Source of the DNA: Faecalitalea sp. UBA4312
Lineage (GTDB): Bacteria; Bacillota_I; Bacilli_A; Erysipelotrichales; Erysipelotrichaceae
Assembly (NCBI GenBank): GCA_002394635.1
Contig: DGUK01000075.1
Location: forward strand, 1 to 29,603
Reading direction: 5' to 3'
Length of the DNA stretch: 29,603 bases
Every line of letters starts with the position of its first letter. The stretch's first letter is position 1. The position numbers and the translations under genes are program-made. The notes below the pieces were generated by a model. That model saw only the letters and a list, made by a program, of their open reading frames with translations, ran no database searches and had not been told where the DNA came from. Below, one piece after another: positions 23,969-29,603 of this stretch.

Positions 23969-25375
23969 ATGAGATTTATTGAGAAGCACAACAAATTACT
24001 CGCTGTAGCCTTATGTGCATGTACAAGTGGAACTGTATTTCAAACTATTTATGCACGTGATACTGCACCTGGTTGGCATGGAGAAGGAAAGGAACGTTCT
24101 TACATTCTGAGTGATACTCGTAAAGAGGCCACCGGACTAACGAAAGTTGATAATGAACTTTACTATTTTGACCAGGATGGAGATATGCAATTTGGTTGGC
24201 AAAAAGTGGCCAACGACACATATTACTTCGAAGCTGACGGAACCGCAGCGACAGGAGAAATGGAAATTTCAGGTACAAAGTACAATTTCCAGAAAGACGG
24301 CCAGTTGTTACAGGGCTGGGATGATCAGACACATGCTTACTACAATGAGCAGGGATTTGCACAGAAAAATCAATGGGTCAATGACAACGGTAAAAAATAC
24401 TTCGTTGACAAGAACGGCGAAGTGAAGACCGGATGGCAGGAAATTGATGGCAAAAAGTATTATTTTGATGAAGATGGAAAACTGGTAACCGGTACTTTCA
24501 CGATTGACGGAAAAGAGTATCATTTTGGTGAAGATGGAAGCTTCCGTAGTGGAAAAGTGAAAGATGGAGACAAAATCGTATTCTATTCGGAAACCGGTGA
24601 ATTATTGACGGGAATGCAAACGATCGACGGACAGAATTATTGGCTGGATGCCAATGGATCCCCGATTGTCAATGCGAATGGTGAAGATGGTTATTACACG
24701 GATGAAAATGGTGTGATTACCACAACACAAGCCGAAATTGAAGCCGAGGCACTCCGCGCACAGCAGGAAGCGGAAGCACAGGCAAACTACGAACTGCAGT
24801 TACAGCAGATTGCGGAATACAATGCGCAGCAGGAAGCTAATTACCAGGCACAGCTGCAGCAGATTGCTCAATTAGAACAACAGCAACAGACAGAAGCAGT
24901 ACAGACAACAGAGCCGGCCAATGTGGAACAGCCTGCGGTGCAGACAACCACGGAACAGACCGCAGCTTATGATCCATATACGCAGCCGGTAGAGACAGTT
25001 ACACCGAGTACGCAGGTCGCAGCCTCCCCTACAGCGACAACATCAACGGTGTCTGTTCCTACAAATTCGAATATCAGTTCGACAATCGCATCCGCTGCCA
25101 TGTCTCAGCTGGGAAATGCACAAGACTGTACAATGTTAGTAACGAATTCTCTGGCTGCTGCCGGAATTAACTTCCATGGATGGCCGTCAGAATACACAAG
25201 TCTGGGTACAGTTACCAGCAACCCGGTTCCGGGAGATATCATTGTTTACTCCGGACACGTGGCTGTTTATATCGGTAACGGACAGGCTGTACATGGTGGA
25301 TGGAACGGAGGAACAACCGCTGTATCCTCTGTAAACTGTTCACAAGCTTTACAGTGTTACGTTCACGTTGGATAA
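23969..25375 (+). CDS. Secreted cell-wall-binding NlpC/P60-like hydrolase
   Basis: An exported 468-aa protein. A signal peptide spans about residues 1-29 (basic start, LLAVALCACTSG core, cleavage after TIYA likely). Residues 55-250 contain about nine choline-binding-type repeats of the GW-x5-YYF-x-DG pattern (for example GWQEIDGKKYYFDEDG). Residues 254-310 are a Gln/Glu/Ala-rich coiled coil with a near-repeat of QLQQIA; 310-365 are a Thr/Pro-rich linker. The C-terminal 370-468 is an NlpC/P60-like cysteine peptidase with C387 (QDCTML), H430 (SGHVAVYIGNG) and H442; C457 and C463 may form a disulfide. It should bind wall polymers and cut peptidoglycan stems during growth or division. The catalytic domain is short and a CHAP relative is possible. 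AAGGAG precedes the ATG. Confidence 0.88.
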   Translation: MRFIEKHNKLLAVALCACTSGTVFQTIYARDTAPGWHGEGKERSYILSDTRKEATGLTKVDNELYYFDQDGDMQFGWQKVANDTYYFEADGTAATGEMEISGTKYNFQKDGQLLQGWDDQTHAYYNEQGFAQKNQWVNDNGKKYFVDKNGEVKTGWQEIDGKKYYFDEDGKLVTGTFTIDGKEYHFGEDGSFRSGKVKDGDKIVFYSETGELLTGMQTIDGQNYWLDANGSPIVNANGEDGYYTDENGVITTTQAEIEAEALRAQQEAEAQANYELQLQQIAEYNAQQEANYQAQLQQIAQLEQQQQTEAVQTTEPANVEQPAVQTTTEQTAAYDPYTQPVETVTPSTQVAASPTATTSTVSVPTNSNISSTIASAAMSQLGNAQDCTMLVTNSLAAAGINFHGWPSEYTSLGTVTSNPVPGDIIVYSGHVAVYIGNGQAVHGGWNGGTTAVSSVNCSQALQCYVHVG

Positions 25376-25378
25376 TCT

Positions 25379-25405
25379 AAAAGAGAACTTCGGTTCTCTT
25401 TTTTT
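25379..25405 (+). terminator. Terminator of the NlpC/P60 gene
   Basis: AAAAGAGAAC (25379-25388) / GTTCTCTTTT (25393-25402) with a stable TTCG tetraloop and T-run. Confidence 0.94.
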
Positions 25406-25416
25406 GTACTTTTGTG

Positions 25417-25422
25417 TATAAT
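25417..25422 (+). promoter_or_regulatory. -10 box upstream of the M16 pair
   Basis: TATAAT at 25417-25422, 22 bases before the ATG; no good -35 (the terminator occupies that region). Confidence 0.4.
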
Positions 25423-25444
25423 AATCCCTACGGGAGGTGGAAGA

Positions 25445-26647
25445 ATGCGATGGAATCCCACCGAAAAATTTACTGATACATGTTTGTCTGTACGTTATAT
25501 TCTGCCAATGAACAAGGCATGGATCACACCTTTGAACGTACTGATCATGATGTATCGAAATAAAACAGAGCACTACGTATCCAGCCAGAAATGGATCACG
25601 GCACTTAGCGATGCGTATGATACAAAGGTCGGAACAACGTTATATGCGTATGGTAATCAGATGATCATTGATTATCGATATCAATATATCCGGACGGACT
25701 GGATCGAAGATACAACATATGAAGAAAAGGTTATTCATCTGCTGGATGAATTTTTGTTTCATCCATGTTTTGATATAGACAGCTTGGATAAGGCTAAATA
25801 TATGTTGAAAAACCGATTGAAAAGGCAAATGGACGATCCGGACAGTCTGGCCGTGCGTACCGCCTTGACACAGATACCGGCTCATCACAGCTTGTGTGTG
25901 GATCTGTACGGCGAATATGACCAGGTGGATGCCGTTTCTTTGGGACAGATCAACCGGCTGTATCGCGAGATCAAAAAAGCACCTTGTGTTGTCTACAGTG
26001 TTGGAAAGATCAGTCCGAGAATGAAAGCTTATATGGAAACAATTGATGAAGCAGATCATATCCAGGCAAATTATGACTGCATTGATGTCCATGACTGTAT
26101 AAAGCAGGTTGTATCCAAGGATATTAGTCAAACCAGTGTGGCGCAGATCTACCAGACACACATTGGCATGGATTCCGATTTGTACTATGCCTTGTTGGTC
26201 GCTAATTCCATGTTAGGACAATGTCCCAATAACCTGCTGTTTGATACGATCCGGGAAAAGTACGGCTATTGTTACTCCATATCCTCGAGCTTGATTCGTT
26301 TTGACGGGGCGCTTCTGATTCAAACAGGAACCGAAAAACAATATGTAGAGAAGCTTTTGCCGTTGATCGACCAACAGCTAGGGCGTTTATGTCGCAAAGA
26401 GTATGAAGCGACTTTGATGGAAAATGCCAAAATGGATCTGATTGATGGATTGATTTCCGGACAGGATTATGCACGGACCTGGATCGAGCAGATGTATCTA
26501 GATGATCTTCTGCACAGAAACCTCACCTTGGAAGACAAGCTGAATGGGATCCGGTCTGTAACGATGGATCAGGTAGCTGAAGCTGCCGGGAGCATACAGT
26601 TGATCAGCCAAGCTGTGATTGAGGAGAATGAGGATGAAAGTTTATAA
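25445..26647 (+). CDS. M16-family peptidase-like protein lacking the zinc motif (YmfF-like)
   Basis: This is the non-catalytic partner of a pitrilysin/insulinase-type pair. The N-terminal half has the M16 fold pattern but no HxxEH. The C-terminal half keeps the R-Y type segment, FDTIREKYGYCYSISSSL (around residues 268-285), used by M16 proteins to hold substrate. It is 400 aa from ATG 25445, which has GGGAGGTGG (25432-25440) upstream; an in-frame extension to 25412 would cross the promoter and is rejected. It overlaps the next gene by 14 bases, and such gene pairs (ymfF-ymfH in Bacillus) encode heterodimers. Substrates are unknown. Confidence 0.88.
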   Translation: MRWNPTEKFTDTCLSVRYILPMNKAWITPLNVLIMMYRNKTEHYVSSQKWITALSDAYDTKVGTTLYAYGNQMIIDYRYQYIRTDWIEDTTYEEKVIHLLDEFLFHPCFDIDSLDKAKYMLKNRLKRQMDDPDSLAVRTALTQIPAHHSLCVDLYGEYDQVDAVSLGQINRLYREIKKAPCVVYSVGKISPRMKAYMETIDEADHIQANYDCIDVHDCIKQVVSKDISQTSVAQIYQTHIGMDSDLYYALLVANSMLGQCPNNLLFDTIREKYGYCYSISSSLIRFDGALLIQTGTEKQYVEKLLPLIDQQLGRLCRKEYEATLMENAKMDLIDGLISGQDYARTWIEQMYLDDLLHRNLTLEDKLNGIRSVTMDQVAEAAGSIQLISQAVIEENEDESL

Positions 26648-27905
26648 CGTGGAATGGAATAAGAAAGTGCTGGATAACGGGCTGACGGTCATCCTGGTAC
26701 ACAAACCGGATTATCAACGTTCTTTATTTATGTTGGCAACTTCAGCCGGCGGTTTTGATATCTGTCAAAGGGTCAATGGCGAAACGGTGAGACATCGAAG
26801 CGGATGTGCGCACTATCTGGAACATCAGATGTTTCGTCTGGATGGAAAAGATGTCGCAGAACAGTTTGCGGCCATGCAGGCGCAGACCAATGCGTTTACG
26901 ACCTACAATAAGACGGCTTACTATTTCCAGACGACCTCTGACATTAAAGAACCGATCCGGCTGCTGATGGATTTCGTACAGACGCTGGATATTGATGAAC
27001 AATCTATTGACAAAGAACGTCCGATCATTCTCAGTGAAAGAGATATGTATGAACAGTCACCGGATCATAAGCTGCTTATGGAAACATGGAAATCTCTGTA
27101 TGCCGAGCATCCAGTACGTATCGATATTCTGGGAACCAAAGACGATATTGAGCAAATAACAGTGGAAGATCTGACAAAATTCTATCGTATGAATTATGAT
27201 CCAAGCCGACTTGTACTGGTGGGAATTACCGGGAAAGACTGTCGGGAGATCATGGCATGGATCGAATCGATAAACAATGTTCCTTCACTTTATGCATCCC
27301 GTACGATCGAACGTGTCATTCGGCCGGAAAGCCTGGAGCCTGTTCGTTCTTTTCATGAGCTATTCATGGATATTTCCATTCCTTACGTCTGTGTCGGATA
27401 TAAGTTTGCCAGTGGGGAATCTAAAGAAGAATGTCTGCTGCGTGATATGGCGGTCCAAATGCGTCTGGAATCGTTGATGAGCGCATTGAATCCGGATTAT
27501 GAGAAGTGGCTGGAGCAGAAGATAATCACTCAGATTTCAGGAGCCGAATGTGATATCCAACCGGATCATGCCTACTTGTTGTTCTATTCACAGACCTACA
27601 ATGTGGATGGCTTTATCCGGCTTACAGAACAGCTTGTAGAAACCATGCAGACCCAGCCGATCAATCCGGCCATCTGGAAATCATTGCAGGTCAAGGCCAT
27701 TTCGCAGACCATAAGGGAACTGGACCAGTTTGAAAACCTTGCGGTGGAACTTATGGATGCACAAATGGAAGGTTATGACTACTTTGCGGGAGCTAAACGG
27801 ATCTATGCGGTGACACCGGAAAAGATCCAGTCTGTTATTGACAGTCTGGACTTCTCACATCGCACAGTAACGACGATTTGGCCAAAACATGCTGAATCCG
27901 AATAA
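26634..27905 (+). CDS. M16-family zinc metallopeptidase (YmfH-like)
   Basis: The catalytic member of the pair. The inverted zinc motif HxxEH is at H60-E63-H64 (HYLEHQMF), and E135 in ILSERDMYEQ is the probable third ligand. Two M16 half-domains fill the 423 aa. Its start is ATG 26634 because GAGGAG (26621-26626) is seven bases upstream; TTG 26619 and ATG 26628 are in frame but less well placed. No signal peptide is present, so it acts in the cytoplasm. Together with the upstream partner it would degrade or process small peptides within an enclosed chamber. It is followed by a palindrome and a terminator. Confidence 0.92.
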   Translation: MKVYNVEWNKKVLDNGLTVILVHKPDYQRSLFMLATSAGGFDICQRVNGETVRHRSGCAHYLEHQMFRLDGKDVAEQFAAMQAQTNAFTTYNKTAYYFQTTSDIKEPIRLLMDFVQTLDIDEQSIDKERPIILSERDMYEQSPDHKLLMETWKSLYAEHPVRIDILGTKDDIEQITVEDLTKFYRMNYDPSRLVLVGITGKDCREIMAWIESINNVPSLYASRTIERVIRPESLEPVRSFHELFMDISIPYVCVGYKFASGESKEECLLRDMAVQMRLESLMSALNPDYEKWLEQKIITQISGAECDIQPDHAYLLFYSQTYNVDGFIRLTEQLVETMQTQPINPAIWKSLQVKAISQTIRELDQFENLAVELMDAQMEGYDYFAGAKRIYAVTPEKIQSVIDSLDFSHRTVTTIWPKHAESE

Positions 27906-27913
27906 AAAAAAGA

Positions 27914-27930
27914 ATTTACATAATGTAAAT
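27914..27930. repeat. Perfect palindrome after the M16 gene
   Basis: ATTTACATAATGTAAAT (arms ATTTACA / TGTAAAT, three-base centre) lies nine bases after the stop, between it and the terminator. It has the size of a dimeric repressor site; I cannot name the regulator. It might also be an RNA hairpin stabilising the 3' end. Confidence 0.5.
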
Positions 27931-27937
27931 CGAAGAA

Positions 27938-27976
27938 AAACGAACTATTCAGAGAGGATGGTTCGTTTGTTTTTTT
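27938..27976 (+). terminator. Terminator of the M16 pair
   Basis: AAACGAAC (27938-27945) / GTTCGTTT (27961-27968), a 15-base loop, then G and seven Ts. Confidence 0.8.
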
Positions 27977-27994
27977 ATTCTAAATTTCTACAAT
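27967..27994 (+). promoter_or_regulatory. Putative promoter of the SSB-like gene
   Basis: TTGTTT (27967-27972, in the terminator tail), 16 bases, TACAAT (27989-27994). Confidence 0.35.
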
Positions 27995-28018
27995 ACAGAT
28001 AAAGGCAGGTGATTAGAT

Positions 28019-28051
28019 ATGGGTAAATACCTATACCGGATAGGAGAATGA
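28019..28051 (+). CDS. Possible 10-residue leader peptide before the SSB-like gene
   Basis: ATG at 28019 opens a ten-codon frame (MGKYLYRIGE) ending in TGA at 28049-28051, three bases before the SSB-like start. It has its own AGGTGA (28007-28012) at good spacing, and its last codons contain the Shine-Dalgarno of the next gene. Translation of the leader could therefore expose or occlude that site. It may be chance; no homologue is known to me. Confidence 0.3.
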   Translation: MGKYLYRIGE

Positions 28052-28053
28052 AC

Positions 28054-28365
28054 ATGAATTTATTTTGTTTTGTAGGGCAGATTGAAGAACTGCCTGTATT
28101 GAAGGAGACACCCAACGGCATTAAAACAGCGTCCATACTCATGAAAATTGATCGTCCGTTTGCCAACAGTGAGGGAATCTATGAACAAGATCATATACAA
28201 GTTGAAGTATGGAGAGGACTGGCAGAAACTGTATGTGATGTCTGTCATGCCCAAGATCTGATTGCTGTCAAAGGCAGGGTGTCCTCATACCAGGTGGAGC
28301 GTGACGGACACGTTTATCGAAACTATTCATTTATTGCCGAAAAACTGGATTTCCTGAAAAAGTAA
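28054..28365 (+). CDS. Single-stranded DNA-binding protein-like OB-fold protein
   Basis: A 103-aa single OB-fold protein. The pattern NLFCFVGQIEELPVL...TASILMKIDRP...QVEVWRGLAETV...DLIAVKGRVSSYQ...YSFIAEKLDFLKK follows SSB proteins. It lacks the Gly-rich linker and acidic C-terminal tail that recruit partners in the housekeeping SSB, so it is more like a short accessory SSB (for example SsbB/YwpH). ATG 28054 is chosen since GGAG (28043-28046) is seven bases upstream; ATG 28048 is too close. Whether it binds DNA in replication or in transformation is not deducible; no competence genes are adjacent. Confidence 0.85.
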   Translation: MNLFCFVGQIEELPVLKETPNGIKTASILMKIDRPFANSEGIYEQDHIQVEVWRGLAETVCDVCHAQDLIAVKGRVSSYQVERDGHVYRNYSFIAEKLDFLKK

Positions 28366-28374
28366 GAAACCGAA

Positions 28375-28400
28375 TTGTTCTGTACGAGCAACAACTTTTC
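28375..28400 (+). terminator. Weak possible terminator after the SSB-like gene
   Basis: TTGTTCT (28375-28381) can pair with AG-C-AACAA (one bulged C), followed by CTTTTC. The stem is short and the T-run broken. Confidence 0.3.
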
Positions 28401-28403
28401 TTA

Positions 28404-28412
28404 TGGTATGAT
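28404..28412 (+). promoter_or_regulatory. Extended -10 promoter of the flavoprotein gene, leaderless
   Basis: TGG then TATGAT (28407-28412); six bases follow before the ATG at 28419. No Shine-Dalgarno and no strong -35. Confidence 0.5.
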
Positions 28413-28418
28413 AAGACC

Positions 28419-29582
28419 ATGAAAAAAGTCGCTGTTATTGGTGGCGGCCCTTCCGGAATGATGGCAGCGTATGCGGCCTGGCGAAATGGATGGGAGGTCA
28501 CCTTGTATGAAAAGAATCAAACGTTAGGGAAAAAATTGCTTTTGACCGGAAATGGGCGTTGTAATGTAACCAATGACAAAAGTATCCATGCATTTCTGCA
28601 ACATGTTCAGTCGCATGGTAAGTTTGTCTATCCGGCATTGAAGGCTTTTGGGCCAAAAGATGTGATGGCTCTGATGGAAAGCAATGGGTGTCCTTTGAAA
28701 AAGGAGGACAATGACCGGATCTTTCCGTGCTCTGACAAGGCTTCGGATATTCTAGATGTATTCATTGGTCTGCTTAAGGATGTTAACATAATAACCGATA
28801 CATCGGTTCAGCAGCTATGGTTGGAAAACAATGTGTGCAGAGGCATTGTTTTGAATCAGAAAAAAATATCATATGACTGTGTGATCCTGACCTGTGGTGG
28901 GTTGGGCTTCCCACAGACAGGTTCACAAGGGGATGGTTATGCGCTGGCCCGGCAGGCCGGCCATGCACGCACGGCCTTGCATCCCGTATTGGTTCCGCTA
29001 CGAACAGATATGGCATGGACCCATGCTTTATCCGGTGTGGCTTTGCGCCATGTAAAGATCCGTAAACCGGCAATTGTCGGTGATATCCTGTTGACAGGCT
29101 TCGGAGTATCCGGCCCAGCCATCTTCAACCTCGGATATATTCCTACGCCGTGTACACTGCATATCAATTTGATCTGGCAGCAGGAAGATGCTTTCTGCCG
29201 GGATCTGAAAGCAGGCAATCGACAGCTTTCAACGGTTGTCAGCCACTATGTGCCGAAACGTTTTGGTCTGGCGCTTTTACAGGAAATGCATTTAGATCCA
29301 TCGATTAAGATCTCATCTCTTTCCCAGAAAACACGCAACCGTCTGCTGGAGATGTTTTCCAACTGGCCGGTCTATGTATCCGGTCCATTAGGCTATCAGG
29401 CTGCCATGATGACGCATGGCGGGCTTGATCTGTCTTCCATTGATCGGCAGACCATGGCTTCCAAAACAGTCTCGGGATTACGGTTTGCCGGAGAGCTGCT
29501 CGATGTGGATGCGATGACCGGTGGATACAATTTACAGATTGCTTTTTCTACTGGCTATCTGGCTGGCTCTACACTGGCATAA
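28419..29582 (+). CDS. BaiN/HI0933-family FAD-dependent oxidoreductase
   Basis: A 387-aa flavoprotein of the HI0933/YhiN/BaiN group. The Rossmann FAD-binding loop is GGGPSG (8-13), followed by the family signature GKKLLLTGNGRCNVTN at about 37-52, a second nucleotide-related segment ILTCGGLGFPQTGS, and the C-terminal FAGELLDVDAMTGGYNLQIAFSTG block that closes the FAD site. The family is usually near 400 aa, so it is complete. BaiN of Clostridium scindens reduces bile-acid intermediates, but most homologues are uncharacterised, and context here (SSB-like gene upstream) does not support a bile-acid role. Translation appears leaderless. Confidence 0.92.
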   Translation: MKKVAVIGGGPSGMMAAYAAWRNGWEVTLYEKNQTLGKKLLLTGNGRCNVTNDKSIHAFLQHVQSHGKFVYPALKAFGPKDVMALMESNGCPLKKEDNDRIFPCSDKASDILDVFIGLLKDVNIITDTSVQQLWLENNVCRGIVLNQKKISYDCVILTCGGLGFPQTGSQGDGYALARQAGHARTALHPVLVPLRTDMAWTHALSGVALRHVKIRKPAIVGDILLTGFGVSGPAIFNLGYIPTPCTLHINLIWQQEDAFCRDLKAGNRQLSTVVSHYVPKRFGLALLQEMHLDPSIKISSLSQKTRNRLLEMFSNWPVYVSGPLGYQAAMMTHGGLDLSSIDRQTMASKTVSGLRFAGELLDVDAMTGGYNLQIAFSTGYLAGSTLA

Positions 29583-29589
29583 AAAAAAC

Positions 29590-29603
29590 GAATCAATTGA
29601 TTC
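29590..29603. repeat. Perfect palindrome cut by the window end
   Basis: GAATCAATTGATTC follows an A-run eight bases after the stop; probably the stem of a terminator whose T-run lies beyond the window. Confidence 0.5.

Noticed and set aside
23949..23972. Seven-codon upstream frame overlapping the NlpC/P60 start
   Set aside because: No ribosome-binding site of its own; ATGA-type overlap is expected by chance. Mentioned only in the regulatory finding.
29590..29603. Terminal palindrome as a mobile-element end
   Set aside because: No inverted-repeat partner or transposase in the window; position right after a stop codon and an A-run fits a truncated terminator.

Overview
The window is a chromosomal segment of a low-to-moderate GC Firmicute. 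The gene order polA-mutM-coaE-dnaB-dnaI, the Gram-positive primosome proteins DnaB and DnaI, a T-box in front of thrS, CIRCE elements in front of groESL and the cdaA-cdaR-glmM operon all fit the phylum. The mix of a small core genome and a secreted choline-binding-type NlpC/P60 protein is reminiscent of Erysipelotrichia; that placement is inference, because no rRNA is present. There is no sign of prophage, insertion sequence, CRISPR or tRNA genes. Almost everything reads on the + strand; only arsR and yaaA are on the - strand.

Layout. 1-4136: end of polA, then mutM, coaE, dnaB and dnaI, tightly overlapping (DNA repair, CoA synthesis and helicase loading). 4168-5139: monocistronic class II fructose-bisphosphate aldolase. 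5180-5912: six-helix membrane protein of unknown role. 5949-7326: murA. 7331-8020: LytTR regulator with a degenerate receiver domain. 8021-8552: a 532-base stretch without a gene that looks like a structured non-coding RNA with its own -10 box and terminator. 8553-9320: Cof-type HAD phosphatase. 9349-14504: cdaA, cdaR, glmM, a response regulator and a histidine kinase, linking c-di-AMP synthesis and amino-sugar supply for peptidoglycan to a two-component system. 14519-15618 (-): yaaA and an ArsR-family metal sensor. 15699-17889: HMA metallochaperone-like protein and Zn/Cd P1B ATPase, behind an SmtB-like operator. 17888-19946: T-box and thrS. 19945-22127: repeat-bearing leader, tandem CIRCE, groES, groEL. 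22108-23775: rdgB, trmL and a small membrane protein. 23776-25405: secreted cell-wall-binding NlpC/P60-like protein. 25417-27976: two M16-family proteins, one with and one without the zinc motif. 27989-29603: SSB-like protein and a BaiN/HI0933-type flavoprotein, ending in the first arm of a truncated hairpin.

Most promising for follow-up: (1) the putative multibranched RNA at about 8076-8482, which I cannot assign to a family; (2) a recurrent promoter-start arrangement, a -10 box followed by exactly six bases and then ATG with no Shine-Dalgarno, at four genes (lytTR-type regulator, yaaA, arsR, flavoprotein), implying leaderless mRNAs in an organism whose other genes mostly have strong Shine-Dalgarno sites; (3) the zinc/cadmium module, in which sensor motif, operator, HMA protein and ATPase all agree; and (4) a ThrRS lacking the N-terminal TGS domain.
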